Below, in pieces: positions 26,315 through 34,863 of a DNA stretch of 64,000 nucleotides. Numbering within the stretch: the first letter of the stretch is position 1; every line of letters starts with the position of its first letter. A model generated the notes under the pieces. It did no database searches, had not been told where the DNA came from, and was given only the letters and a program-made list of their open reading frames with translations. Source of the DNA: RZZS01 sp964491785 (lineage in GTDB: Bacteria; Pseudomonadota; Alphaproteobacteria; Micavibrionales; Micavibrionaceae); NCBI GenBank assembly GCA_964491785.1, contig CAZBGS010000001.1, positions 1 through 64,000 of the forward strand, given 5' to 3'. Position numbers and translations under genes: made by a program.

Positions 26315-26905
26315 ATGAATAAACGAACTCCGAGAATTATACCGGAATGGCATTATCCTGTACCGGCAGAAGAGATCGGACGGTCTGTGACCCGGTTTGC
26401 CATAGAAGCAGGCGAGGAGGAGAAGGAATCGATTGCAAGAAGGCTTGCGATTGTTCGCATAGAGCTTTTACATGCGGATATTTCTATGTCCAGAGATCAA
26501 AACGACCATATCATTCATATCTGCGGGACACTAACGGCAGAGGTTATTCAGGAATGCGTCGTCACTCTTGAACCGGTAAGTGCCAGGATTGAGGAAAAGT
26601 TTGAGGGCTGGTTCGCCGATAATGAAAAGACGGTATCGTTTGAAAAGGCAAGGCGGGATCGGCTGAAACTCAAGGCCGGAATTGACGTCCCGATACTCGA
26701 AGAGAACGAGGATCCGGAGCCGATCGTCGACGGGATTATCGATATCGGGGAACTGGTTGTCCAAAACCTGTCGTTATTGCTGCCGGTGTATCCTCATAGC
26801 GAAGGCGTGGTTTTCGAACAGAGCGACGAGGATAAAGAAAACCAGAAGAAATCTGAACTTCGAAAAAATCCATTCTCCGCTCTGAAGGATTGGAAGTCGC
26901 AGTAA
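26315..26905 (+). CDS. YceD/DUF177 family protein
   Basis: Member of the family found upstream of rpmF-plsX-fabH; YceD-type proteins are linked to 23S rRNA processing. Motifs include ICGTLTAEVIQECVVTLEPV with the single conserved Cys, and IDIGELVVQNLSLLLPVYP. I chose the ATG at 26315 (196 residues) because AAAAGG lies about 10 bp upstream and the family usually starts close to this point; starts at 26267 (GTG) or 26282 (ATG) would add 11-16 residues. It is followed by rpmF. Confidence 0.85.
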   Translation: MNKRTPRIIPEWHYPVPAEEIGRSVTRFAIEAGEEEKESIARRLAIVRIELLHADISMSRDQNDHIIHICGTLTAEVIQECVVTLEPVSARIEEKFEGWFADNEKTVSFEKARRDRLKLKAGIDVPILEENEDPEPIVDGIIDIGELVVQNLSLLLPVYPHSEGVVFEQSDEDKENQKKSELRKNPFSALKDWKSQ

Positions 26906-26985
26906 TAGAGAAGCGCAGTTTTTGCTTGCTTATCGTGAGAATATTAGTTAAAAACCGGGTTCAAATTTGGGCAAGGATTAAAGAA

Positions 26986-27165
26986 ATGGCCGTTCCGAAA
27001 AAGAAAACATCAAAGTCCAAGCGTGACATGCGGCGCTCGCACCACGCGCTGAAGGCAGTCAACTGGGTTGAGGATTCTCATACGGGGGAGCCGAAACGCC
27101 GTCACCACGTCGATTTGAAGACCGGGATGTATAAAGGTCGTCAGGTTCTCAACGAGACCAATTGA
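26986..27165 (+). CDS. rpmF: 50S ribosomal protein L32
   Basis: 59-residue ribosomal protein, starting MAVPKKKTSKSKRDMRRSHH, the invariant L32 N-terminus. The zinc-binding cysteines of some L32 proteins are absent, as is usual in alphaproteobacteria. An in-frame upstream reading from 26890 adds a non-homologous tail and was not used. The order DUF177-rpmF-plsX-fabH is conserved. Confidence 0.96.
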   Translation: MAVPKKKTSKSKRDMRRSHHALKAVNWVEDSHTGEPKRRHHVDLKTGMYKGRQVLNETN

Positions 27166-27245
27166 CTTTTTTCTATTTAGCTGCAAGTTTTTGAGCGCTG
27201 TAACTTCTAACATCTGCGCTTTTAAGCAGGCGGCTGCTTTCCGAT

Positions 27246-28307
27246 ATGTCTGATAAACAAACAATTGCTCTTGATGCCATGGGTGGAGATTTCGGCCCTG
27301 GCGTGGTCGTGCCTGCGGCGGCAATGGCGCTGGAGGTTCGCAAGGATCTACGCTTTCTGTTCGCAGGCGATGAAAAGATAATCGAGCCGATTCTCGGCGG
27401 GTACGAGACATTACGGCAAGTGAGCGAAATCATTCATACGAATATCACGATAAAAAATGGCGACAAGCCTTCCAATGCGCTGCGAAGCGGTCGTGATTCA
27501 AGCATGCGTCTGGCGCTGAACGCTGTGAAGGACGGACGCGCCTGCGCGGCAGTTTCGGGCGGGAATACCGGGGCTCTGATGGCGATGGCAAAATTCGTTT
27601 TGAAATCACTGCCGGGAATTCACAGGCCGGCGATCGCCAGCGTTGTTCCCACAATGAAAAGCGATATCATTATGCTCGATCTTGGCGCGAATATTGAATG
27701 TGATGCCGAAAATCTGGTTCAGTTCGCGATTCTGGGGGCGGTTTTTGCCAGGCTGATGCTCGGTCTTGAGGGCAAACCTACGGTAGGGTTGCTGAATGTT
27801 GGCACGGAAGATATGAAAGGTAACGACAATGTCAGATCTGCCGCCGCCCTTTTGCGCGAGATAGACTTTCCCGGAAAGTTTTACGGATATATCGAGGGCA
27901 ACGATATTCCTATGGGTACCGTGGATGTTGTGGTAACCGATGGATTTACGGGTAATGTGGCGCTCAAGGTCGCCGAAGGCATGGGGCGGCTCAGCGGGCA
28001 TTTTATCAGGGAAGCGTTTATGTCTTCCATCTGGGCTAAAATCGGAGGCCTTCTTGCTTTCAGGGCGATGAGGCGCTTGAAAAAAAAGGTGGATCCGCGC
28101 TATTACAACGGCGGAATGTTTTTGGGCCTTGGCGGGATTTGCGTTAAAAGCCATGGCGGCAGCGATGCTTACGGATACTCGCGGGCGATTCTGGTGGCGG
28201 CGGAGCTGGCCGGAAAGGGTTATGTCAGGCGCGTGGCTGATGAGTTAGGCCGTCTGCCAAAGGTTAATACTCAATTTGATCGGACTAACATAGAAGTGGT
28301 TGACTGA
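27246..28307 (+). CDS. plsX: Phosphate acyltransferase PlsX
   Basis: Converts acyl-ACP to acyl-phosphate for phosphatidic acid synthesis. The 353-residue product starts IALDAMGGDFGPGVVVPAA and contains CAAVSGGNTGALMAMAKF, IVMLDLGAN-like (IIMLDLGAN) and VVTDGFTGNVALKV, all PlsX signatures. Its stop codon is directly followed by the fabH start (TGAATG), so translation is probably coupled. Confidence 0.96.
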   Translation: MSDKQTIALDAMGGDFGPGVVVPAAAMALEVRKDLRFLFAGDEKIIEPILGGYETLRQVSEIIHTNITIKNGDKPSNALRSGRDSSMRLALNAVKDGRACAAVSGGNTGALMAMAKFVLKSLPGIHRPAIASVVPTMKSDIIMLDLGANIECDAENLVQFAILGAVFARLMLGLEGKPTVGLLNVGTEDMKGNDNVRSAAALLREIDFPGKFYGYIEGNDIPMGTVDVVVTDGFTGNVALKVAEGMGRLSGHFIREAFMSSIWAKIGGLLAFRAMRRLKKKVDPRYYNGGMFLGLGGICVKSHGGSDAYGYSRAILVAAELAGKGYVRRVADELGRLPKVNTQFDRTNIEVVD

Positions 28308-29282
28308 ATGGTGCCTAGAACCAGAATAGTGTCGTGCGGTGCGTGGTTGCCGGAACAAGTTCTGACCAATGCGGATCTGGAAAAGCTGGTTGATACTTCT
28401 CACGAATGGATTTTTCAACGCACAGGCATTTGTGAAAGGCGCATTGCCGGGAAGGACGAAAAAACTTCCGATATGGCGATCGCTGCGGGGCGCGAGGCTA
28501 TCGAGAATGCGGGGTTGGCCGGAAGCGATGTCGACGCGGTTATAGTATGCACATCCACACCTGATAACACATTTCCTTCGGTTGCGGTTAGCGTTCAGGC
28601 GGCGCTTGGCATAAAGCCGGGGCCAGCTTTCGATCTGCAGGCGGTTTGCGCCGGCTTCCTTTATGGCCTGACGGTGGCGGACAGTCTGGTCAGATGCGGA
28701 CATGCAAGAAGGATTCTTCTTATCGGCGCAGAAAAATTCTCATCCATTATCGACTGGACGGACAGGAGGACATGCGTCCTTTTTGGCGACGGGGCCGGGG
28801 CGGTGCTTCTGGAGGCATCCGAGGGCAAAGGAACGATTGAAGATAGCGGAATTCTTTCGGCGCATCTCTATGCCGATGGCAAGCACAGGGATATTCTCTA
28901 CACTGACGGAGGTACCGCCACTACCGGGAGTTCCGGGCATATTCAAATGGATGGCAAGGAGGTATTTCGTCATGCTGTCAAATACATGACAGAGATTGTT
29001 GATGAAGTACTTGAGAAGAATTCCATTTCTGCGGATCAGATCGACTGGCTTATACCTCATCAAGCCAATATCAGAATAATCGAGGGAACAGCAAAAAAAT
29101 TAAAGCTCCCAATGGAAAGGGTGGTGGTTACCCTGGACCGGCAGGGAAATACGTCGGCGGCATCAATACCTCTGGCGTTGACTGACGCTGTAAATGGAGG
29201 AAAAATCAAGAGAGGCGATTTGCTTTTGCTTGAAGGACTCGGCGGCGGTCTTACATGGGGCGCGGCGCTGGTAAGGTTCTAA
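28308..29282 (+). CDS. fabH: 3-oxoacyl-ACP synthase III
   Basis: Starts fatty acid synthesis by condensing acetyl-CoA with malonyl-ACP. The catalytic triad is visible: Cys114 in DLQAVCAGFLYG, His in LIPHQANIRI and Asn in RQGNTSAASIP. Length 324. It starts directly at the plsX stop codon. Confidence 0.97.
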   Translation: MVPRTRIVSCGAWLPEQVLTNADLEKLVDTSHEWIFQRTGICERRIAGKDEKTSDMAIAAGREAIENAGLAGSDVDAVIVCTSTPDNTFPSVAVSVQAALGIKPGPAFDLQAVCAGFLYGLTVADSLVRCGHARRILLIGAEKFSSIIDWTDRRTCVLFGDGAGAVLLEASEGKGTIEDSGILSAHLYADGKHRDILYTDGGTATTGSSGHIQMDGKEVFRHAVKYMTEIVDEVLEKNSISADQIDWLIPHQANIRIIEGTAKKLKLPMERVVVTLDRQGNTSAASIPLALTDAVNGGKIKRGDLLLLEGLGGGLTWGAALVRF

Positions 29283-29361
29283 TTTACGCCACAAGGATTA
29301 ACAAAATTCTATTACCTATTGAAGTGAATCACTTTTTCACTAGATAGAAGACTATAGATGA

Positions 29362-29390
29362 TTGACGTTGGGCTTTTGAGCCGATAGTCT
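29362..29390 (+). promoter_or_regulatory. Candidate sigma-70 promoter for ihfA
   Basis: TTGACG and TAGTCT separated by 17 bp, ending 29 bp before the ihfA ATG. The -35 box matches 5 of 6 and the -10 box 4 of 6 consensus positions. Confidence 0.4.
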
Positions 29391-29419
29391 AGTTTTACTC
29401 AAAAAGTAATGGAGATCAG

Positions 29420-29713
29420 ATGAGCACTCGTACAATAACAAGAGCCGATCTGGCTGATGCTGTTTACAAGGAAGTTGGTTTGTCCCGCAATGAGTCAGCT
29501 GAACTTGTAGAAGCGGTGCTTGAGGAAATTTCAAAAACACTCGTCAAGGGAGAGAATGTCAAAATTTCTTCCTTTGGAAGTTTCACGGTGCGCAAGAAGG
29601 GCGAACGTATCGGCAGAAACCCCAAGACCGGTGTCGAGGTACCGATATCCCCAAGGAAAGTTCTTGTTTTCAGGGCTTCTCATGTTTTGAAGTCAAGAAT
29701 TAACGAAGAGTAA
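29420..29713 (+). CDS. ihfA: Integration host factor subunit alpha
   Basis: DNA-bending HU/IHF-family protein of 97 residues. It starts TITRADLADAVYKEVGLSR and contains VKISSFGSFTVRKKGERIGR with the beta-arm RNPKTG that intercalates in the minor groove. GGAG sits 8 bp before the ATG. Position after fabH and before a MerR gene is the usual ihfA site in alphaproteobacteria. A hairpin-T run overlaps its stop codon. Confidence 0.95.
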   Translation: MSTRTITRADLADAVYKEVGLSRNESAELVEAVLEEISKTLVKGENVKISSFGSFTVRKKGERIGRNPKTGVEVPISPRKVLVFRASHVLKSRINEE

Positions 29714-29733
29714 TAAGATATTATTCTTTTTTT
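29707..29733 (+). terminator. Possible terminator overlapping the ihfA stop
   Basis: AGAGTAATA pairs with TATTATTCT (one G-T wobble) around a 3-nt loop, then seven T. The stem is A/T-rich, so strength may be modest and the downstream MerR gene could receive read-through. Confidence 0.5.
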
Positions 29734-29766
29734 CTAATTTCAGTCACGGAGAGAAGAGGAAACGTC

Positions 29767-30291
29767 ATGACAGCGACTAACGCAAAGACTGTAGAGCCTG
29801 AAGAGGAAATTGTTGAGGTGTCTGCTGCGCGCAAATCTCCGTCCGCTTTCCGTACTATTAGCGAAGTTGCCGAAGAGCTTGGCGTTCAGCAGCATGTTCT
29901 TCGTTTCTGGGAGACAAAGTTTACCCAGATCAAGCCGCTTAAACGCGGCGGCGGTCGGAGATACTATCGTCCGGAAGATGTTTTGCTGCTTAAGCGGATA
30001 CACAATCTTCTATACAGCGAGGGCTATACCATCAAGGGTGTCCAGAAGCTGTTAAAAGGGCAGGGAAAGCAACAGATAGCCCAGCAGCAGCAGGTGAAGG
30101 CAAAATTCACCGAAAGCAGTGCCAGTGAGCAGCATGTTCAGGTGGCGGCTAATGTTCCTCAGATGCAACAGCTTGCCATACAGCAGCAGAACTCAGCTGC
30201 TGCCGGGTTGACCATGAAGCAGCGTGAGATGCTTCTTGAGATGCTTGGCGAATTGAAAGAGATGAGAGAGCTTATCGATAAGGTATCCTAG
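29767..30291 (+). CDS. MerR-family transcriptional regulator
   Basis: 174-residue regulator. The winged helix is FRTISEVAEELGVQQHVLRF with WETKFTQIKPLKRGGGRRYY, a MerR-type DNA-binding domain lacking metal-binding cysteines. The middle (about residues 100-145) is rich in Gln, and the C-terminus has a predicted coiled coil (MLLEMLGELKEMRELI). This gene follows ihfA in most alphaproteobacteria; its targets are not known to me. GGAGAGAAGAGG precedes the start. Confidence 0.88.
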   Translation: MTATNAKTVEPEEEIVEVSAARKSPSAFRTISEVAEELGVQQHVLRFWETKFTQIKPLKRGGGRRYYRPEDVLLLKRIHNLLYSEGYTIKGVQKLLKGQGKQQIAQQQQVKAKFTESSASEQHVQVAANVPQMQQLAIQQQNSAAAGLTMKQREMLLEMLGELKEMRELIDKVS

Positions 30292-30361
30292 GTCAGGGCT
30301 GGATTATCGTTTGAAATCGTTTCTATTTTGATGTTATAAGGACAGCCTGTTTTCTAAGTGT

Positions 30362-30438
30362 CGGGGCGTGGCGCAGCCTGGTAGCGCACTTGCATGGGGT
30401 GCAAGGGGTCGCAAGTTCAAATCTTGTCGCCCCGACCA
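30362..30438 (+). tRNA. tRNA-Pro (GGG)
   Basis: 77 nt with encoded CCA. Acceptor CGGGGCG/CGCCCCG, anticodon stem CTTGC/GCAAG with loop ATGGGGT (anticodon GGG), T arm GCAAG TTCAAAT CTTGT. It sits downstream of the MerR gene as in other alphaproteobacteria. Confidence 0.97.
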
Positions 30439-30447
30439 ATTAAGTAA

Positions 30448-30741
30448 TTAACCATAAGTCTGTTCAGGCTTTTTGTCTCTGAAATCCTTAACCACATCCC
30501 AGCTACTGCCTGCGGGCTTGAAATATCTTTCAACATAAGGAACGGGGAGGTCATGCTTCTTGCCTGAAGTATCCTGCAGTGAATATCTTTTGTCCTTTGC
30601 ACTGACAACTGTGTATGAGCCCTTGCCGAGTTTTATGCCCCATTCGTCGATGGGCACTGTAAGTTCCAGTTTGTCTCCAGGCACATGTTTAGGTTCCGGC
30701 GCTGGTGCTGCTTCTTTTTTAAAGATATCCATAATTCCCAT
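30448..30741 (-). CDS. Small protein of unknown function
   Basis: 97 residues from the ATG at 30741, chosen because AGAAGG lies 8-9 bp upstream; the ATG at 30768 has no ribosome site. The N-terminus is MGIMDIFKKEAAPAPEP, an amphipathic helix and Ala/Pro linker. The rest looks like a small beta-rich domain (LELTVPIDEWGIKLGKGSYT, LQDTSGKKHDLPVPYVERYF). It ends 9 bp from tRNA-Pro and is not in an obvious operon. I do not recognise the family. Confidence 0.7.
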   Translation of the reverse strand: MGIMDIFKKEAAPAPEPKHVPGDKLELTVPIDEWGIKLGKGSYTVVSAKDKRYSLQDTSGKKHDLPVPYVERYFKPAGSSWDVVKDFRDKKPEQTYG

Positions 30742-30843
30742 TGTAGTAACCCTTCTGTTGGTAGACATAAATTTACCATCAAATGGTTAACAATCTCTAA
30801 TTATAGGGGGCTTCAGGCTTTGGGATTTGGTCACGGGAAAGTT

Positions 30844-32142
30844 TTATCCTGAGGCTGCCAGAGCCTGATCAAGATCGGCGATTATGTCTTGCAAAGTTTC
30901 AATTCCGACCGAAATACGGATCACTTCCGGGCCTGCCCCGGCGGCGGTTTTTTCGGAATCGTTTAGCTGCGAATGTGTCGTAGAGGCCGGGTGGATAATC
31001 AGGGAGCGGGTGTCGCCAATATTGGCCAGGTGGCTAAACAGCTTAACGTTTTCCACAAGTTTTACACCGGCTTCAAAGCCGTTCTTAAGGCCGAATGTAA
31101 AGACAGCGCCGCCTTTTCCTTTTGTGTATTTTTGTGCAAGCGAGTTAGAAGGGCTTGTAGACAGGCCCGCATAATTGACCCATGAGACCTTAGGATGAGT
31201 TATAAGGAATTCAGCCACGCCCTGTGCGTTTTCGCAATGACGCTTCATTCTCAGAGCAAGCGTCTCTATGCCGTTTAGTGTCAGAAAAGCATTTAGTGGT
31301 TGCTGGCAACAGCCGAGGTCGCGTAGGCCCACGGCATGACCGTGGATGGTAAGGGCCATTTCCCTGAAGGTTTCTGCAAAGTTCAGGCCGTGATATCCCG
31401 GTTCCGGCTGGGAGAGGGCCGGGTATTTGCCGGGGTATTTGAGCCAGTCAAACTTTCCGCTGTCGATGAAAGCACCGCCTACGGAATTTCCCTGTCCACT
31501 GAGGAATTTTGTGGTCGAGTGGGTTATTATGTGAGCGCCGTAATCGAACGGCCTGCATAGCCATGGTGTAGCCATTGTATTGTCCACTATCAGCGGAACT
31601 CCAGCTTCTTCGGCTATGCGTGCGATTTTTTCGATATCGGTGACGAAGCCTCCGGGGTTGGCGAGGCTTTCGATGAAGATTGCCCTGGTGGACGGGGTGA
31701 GGGCGGTGCGGAAGTTTTCCGGTTCGCTGGCGTCGACGAAGCGGCATTTCCAGCCGAAGGCCCGGCTGAAGCTGTTTTTAAACTGGTTGAGCGAGCCTCC
31801 GTATAGCTGTCTTGCAGCGATGAATTCGTCGCCATGATTGAGCAGCGCAAAAAATACCAGCATTTGCGCGGCATGACCGGAGGAAGTGCAGGTAGCGCCG
31901 ACACCTCCTTCAAGCGCCGCAAGCTTTTGTTCAAGAGCCATGACGGTCGGATTTGTCAGACGCGAATAGATATATCCGGTTTCCTGTAGTGCAAATAGCC
32001 TTGCGGCATGCGCGGAATCCTTAAACACGTACGACGTGTTCTGATAGATGGGAGCAATCCTGGCGCCTGTGGCGGGGTCGGGATGGCATCCGGCATGTAC
32101 GGATATTGTTTCAAAACCTTGTTTATCGATTTCTTCAGTCAT
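30844..32142 (-). CDS. metY: O-acetylhomoserine sulfhydrylase / aminocarboxypropyltransferase
   Basis: PLP enzyme that makes homocysteine from O-acetylhomoserine and sulfide. Cys/Met-metabolism fold with IAPIYQNTSYVF, YSRLTNPTVMALEQKLAALEG, and the PLP lysine in THSTTKFLSGQGNSVGG. The length of 432 is that of MetY; cystathionine synthases are about 40 residues shorter. It is divergent from rplM. hom (homoserine dehydrogenase) is nearby at 34.9 kb, on the same pathway. Confidence 0.92.
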   Translation of the reverse strand: MTEEIDKQGFETISVHAGCHPDPATGARIAPIYQNTSYVFKDSAHAARLFALQETGYIYSRLTNPTVMALEQKLAALEGGVGATCTSSGHAAQMLVFFALLNHGDEFIAARQLYGGSLNQFKNSFSRAFGWKCRFVDASEPENFRTALTPSTRAIFIESLANPGGFVTDIEKIARIAEEAGVPLIVDNTMATPWLCRPFDYGAHIITHSTTKFLSGQGNSVGGAFIDSGKFDWLKYPGKYPALSQPEPGYHGLNFAETFREMALTIHGHAVGLRDLGCCQQPLNAFLTLNGIETLALRMKRHCENAQGVAEFLITHPKVSWVNYAGLSTSPSNSLAQKYTKGKGGAVFTFGLKNGFEAGVKLVENVKLFSHLANIGDTRSLIIHPASTTHSQLNDSEKTAAGAGPEVIRISVGIETLQDIIADLDQALAASG

Positions 32143-32158
32143 TCCTTATCCCCTCTGT

Positions 32159-32172
32159 GGTATTATAATACC
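32159..32172. promoter_or_regulatory. Perfect 14-bp palindrome upstream of metY
   Basis: GGTATTATAATACC, perfectly self-complementary, centred about 23 bp before the metY start. It contains TATAAT on both strands, so it may be a -10 element, an operator, or both. No clear -35 was found at the right distance for metY. Confidence 0.35.
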
Positions 32173-32211
32173 GCTCATTTAAGTCATTGTGTTTAGTGTT
32201 AAAAAATAAAG

Positions 32212-32240
32212 TTGACAGCTGCAGGTTAATGCGCCATAAA
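32212..32240 (+). promoter_or_regulatory. Promoter of rplM-rpsI
   Basis: Perfect TTGACA, 17-bp spacer, then CATAAA. It would give a leader of about 65 nt before rplM. Confidence 0.65.
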
Positions 32241-32312
32241 CTCGCCTGTTTCATTAGATATGGCCACTTTGGAGTAAATGTCCATAGCGGCCTGCAGGTA
32301 AAGGTTAAAAAC

Positions 32313-32774
32313 ATGAAGACAATCTCGGTCAAACCAAGCGAAGTAGACAAGAAATGGGTGCTGATAGATGCGGAAGGCGTGATACTGGGCAGGCTGGCAA
32401 GTCTTGTCGCTCTGCGTCTGCGCGGCAAGCACAAGCCTCAGTATACCCCGCATGTCGATTGTGGCGATAACATTATCGTCATTAATGCGGAAAAAGTCAG
32501 GCTGACCGGTCGCAAGCGCGATCACGATATCTTTTACTGGCATACCGGCTATCCTGGTGGCATCAAGGGCAGGTCAAAGGGAGAAATACTTTCCGGTGCG
32601 CATCCGCAAAGAGTTATTGAAAAGGCAGTGGAGCGCATGTTGCCTGGCGGCCCGCTCGGGCGCAGCCAGCTACGTAATCTGCGAGTATATGCGGGAACCG
32701 AACATCCGCATGAAGCCCAGCAGCCAGAAGTGCTGGATATCGCTTCTCTCAACCCAAAGAATAAAAGGGCATAA
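32313..32774 (+). CDS. rplM: 50S ribosomal protein L13
   Basis: Early-assembly large-subunit protein of 153 residues from the ATG at 32313; AGGTAAAGG precedes it. Family stretches include WVLIDAEGVILGRLAS, KPQYTPHVDCGDNIIVINA and VERMLPGGPLGR. The longer in-frame reading from 32187 crosses the promoter and is not used. It forms the standard rplM-rpsI operon with a 5-bp gap. Confidence 0.97.
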   Translation: MKTISVKPSEVDKKWVLIDAEGVILGRLASLVALRLRGKHKPQYTPHVDCGDNIIVINAEKVRLTGRKRDHDIFYWHTGYPGGIKGRSKGEILSGAHPQRVIEKAVERMLPGGPLGRSQLRNLRVYAGTEHPHEAQQPEVLDIASLNPKNKRA

Positions 32775-32779
32775 CTCAC

Positions 32780-33271
32780 ATGGCCAGACAACAAAGCAAA
32801 ACAGAATCGTTGGTTGATCTCAAGGATTTGGCTCAGGAGATTAACGAGGACTCTAAAGAAGAACGCAAGCCGAAACTAGACAGTCTCGGACGTGCATATG
32901 CAACGGGCCGCCGCAAGGATGCAGTCGCGCGGGTATGGCTCAAGCCCGGTAGCGGCAAGGTTACAGTTAACGGACGTGACCAGATCGTGTATTTCGCCCG
33001 TCAGACGCAACGGCTGGTGCTGAACCAGCCTTTCCTGATCGTTGATCGGGTTGGACGGTTTGACGTAATCTGTACGGTATCTGGTGGCGGTCTTTCCGGT
33101 CAGGCAGGCGCGGTTCGCCACGGCATTTCGCGAGCGCTGGAAAATTTTGACCCTGACTTGCGTCCGGCGCTGAAGAAAGCTGGAATGCTTACTCGCGATG
33201 CCCGCCAGGTAGAACGCAAGAAGATCGGCAAGCACAAGGCTCGTCGTTCCAAGCAGTGGGCGAAACGTTAA
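32780..33271 (+). CDS. rpsI: 30S ribosomal protein S9
   Basis: 163 residues; the extra N-terminal stretch of about 35 residues is common in alphaproteobacteria. The body has YATGRRKDAVARVWLKPGSG, VSGGGLSGQAGAVRHGISRAL and the basic tail ending SKQWAKR, which reaches the P-site tRNA. Second gene of the rplM-rpsI operon, followed by a strong terminator. Confidence 0.97.
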   Translation: MARQQSKTESLVDLKDLAQEINEDSKEERKPKLDSLGRAYATGRRKDAVARVWLKPGSGKVTVNGRDQIVYFARQTQRLVLNQPFLIVDRVGRFDVICTVSGGGLSGQAGAVRHGISRALENFDPDLRPALKKAGMLTRDARQVERKKIGKHKARRSKQWAKR

Positions 33272-33292
33272 TTTTGAATTCATTCTGCTTCG

Positions 33293-33323
33293 AAACGCCC
33301 TGTTAGTTTACAGGGCGTTTTTT
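33293..33323 (+). terminator. Rho-independent terminator after rpsI
   Basis: AAACGCCCTGT pairs with ACAGGGCGTTT (11 bp) around a 6-nt loop, followed by further T. Confidence 0.92.
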
Positions 33324-33342
33324 ATGAGGAGCTTACCGTCTG

Positions 33343-33852
33343 ATGCTAATAATTCCGTTTAATGGTATTTTACCAAAGATCGCAGAAAGCGCCTTTATCG
33401 CGCCGGGAACGACTATTATCGGAGATGTCGAAATAGGGTCAGAAAGCAGTATTTGGTTCGGAAGCGTTCTCCGGGGCGATGTAAACCGCGTCAGGATAGG
33501 GGATCGAACAAACATTCAGGATTGTTGCATAATTCACGTGGCAAGCGAAGTTTACGGCACTACCGTCGGAAATGACGTGACGGTCGGTCATGGCGTCATT
33601 CTTCACGCATGTGAAATTCGCGATTGTTCTTTTATAGGCATGCAGGCATGCGTTATGGACGGGGTGATAGTGGAAGAAAGAGCAATGGTTGCGGCCGGGG
33701 CTCTGGTCACTCCGGGGAAGGTCGTTCCGTCAGGTGAGTTGTGGGGAGGACGGCCAGCCAGATTTATGCGAAATCTTCAGGATGAAGAATATGTGTATTT
33801 CCTTAAATCGGCAAGAGATTACACAGAATTAGCGGCCAAATATAAAAAATGA
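33343..33852 (+). CDS. Gamma-carbonic anhydrase family protein (YrdA/PaaY-like)
   Basis: Left-handed beta-helix protein of 169 residues built of hexapeptide repeats. GTTIIGDVEIGSESSIWFGS, RIGDRTNIQDCCIIHV and VTVGHGVILHAC hold the three metal-binding His positions typical of the family. Activity as carbonic anhydrase, or as thioesterase for PaaY-type members, cannot be decided. AGGAG about 11 bp upstream supports the start, just after the rpsI terminator. Confidence 0.88.
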   Translation: MLIIPFNGILPKIAESAFIAPGTTIIGDVEIGSESSIWFGSVLRGDVNRVRIGDRTNIQDCCIIHVASEVYGTTVGNDVTVGHGVILHACEIRDCSFIGMQACVMDGVIVEERAMVAAGALVTPGKVVPSGELWGGRPARFMRNLQDEEYVYFLKSARDYTELAAKYKK

Positions 33853-33953
33853 AATTACCTCTTGAAAATATGGGGGTTATTTTTCCCTTCTCTTGAAAGA
33901 GAGATTCTTCGCCGCTACGATGTGTCAGCAGCAGCAAAAACGGGAGACGTAAG

Positions 33954-34859
33954 TTGATTGTGAGAAAATTCATATTGCCGTTAATGGCATTGCAAGCGTT
34001 TGCCCTTACTGGTTGCGCGCAAACGGAATCAGCTTCTTCCGGAAAGAATGAGCTGGTTTATTGTAACGGCGCTTTGCTCGACGGATATATGGGCGCACCC
34101 AATCCTCCTGCTGCCAGGGTACTTACAAAAAATGGCGGGTTTGAGGATTACCCGGAAGATCTGTTTCCGTTGTCCGCTACCACAGCGGAAGAGCCTTTGA
34201 ATGTTCTGGATATAGTTTCGAGCGGTGATGTCGAGGTTTTCAGGCTTGATGAGCAGGTAACAGCCAGCAGGGCTTTGCCGGAGCTGGAGAGCAAGGGTGT
34301 TCCAGCGCTAAGCGATCCGGACGTTATGGTTTATCCGTTTGAAGGCTCGCAGGACAGAGAGGCAGCATCCGGTTTTCCGGTATTGCAGCCTCCGGTTTCC
34401 GAACGCAGCGGATTTCCTTCACCGTTCATAGCTTCTGAAGACGGCCCGAGAATGCCGGAGCCTCTTCAAGTTGCAGAAAAACAATACAAGGAGTTGAAAA
34501 AACCTTCACAACAAAGAGAATCCATATTCTTCGCACATGATTCGGCCAAGGTCGAGGATAGGAGCAAGAGGATACTTACCGCCGTTGCTGAAGACGTGCG
34601 CGGCAGCGGTAAGTCCGTTTTTGTTGAAGGGCATGCCAGTCGGGTCGCTGTGCCTGCGGACGAGAAAGAAAAGGAGATCGTAAACTTAAGGAAGTCTCTC
34701 GACAGAGCTTTTGCGGTTTCCAGCACACTGATTCGCGAGGGAGTTCCGGCCGAGAGAATCAGCACCTGCGCATTCGGCGATACCCAGCCGCCCGAACTTA
34801 CCGGGGGTAAGGACAAGGAAGCTGCCAGCCGCCGAGTGGAAATACATACTGGATATTAA
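33954..34859 (+). CDS. OmpA-like lipoprotein
   Basis: 301-residue outer-membrane lipoprotein candidate. The signal peptide has a lipobox LTGC with Cys at residue 21. A low-complexity middle leads to an OmpA-type peptidoglycan-binding domain in the last third (IFFAHDSAKVEDRSKRIL, VFVEGHASRVAV, ISTCAFGDTQPP, ASRRVEIHTGY). A TTG start at 33954 has GGGAG at a good distance. It lies 4 bp before hom, so they may be cotranscribed, though no functional link is known. Pal is smaller and sits in a tol cluster, so this is a different family member. Confidence 0.82.
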   Translation: MIVRKFILPLMALQAFALTGCAQTESASSGKNELVYCNGALLDGYMGAPNPPAARVLTKNGGFEDYPEDLFPLSATTAEEPLNVLDIVSSGDVEVFRLDEQVTASRALPELESKGVPALSDPDVMVYPFEGSQDREAASGFPVLQPPVSERSGFPSPFIASEDGPRMPEPLQVAEKQYKELKKPSQQRESIFFAHDSAKVEDRSKRILTAVAEDVRGSGKSVFVEGHASRVAVPADEKEKEIVNLRKSLDRAFAVSSTLIREGVPAERISTCAFGDTQPPELTGGKDKEAASRRVEIHTGY

Positions 34860-34863
34860 AATA

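Noticed and set aside
32143..32220. SAM riboswitch upstream of metY
   Set aside because: The conserved pseudoknot wording of SAM-II was not found; only a palindrome is seen.
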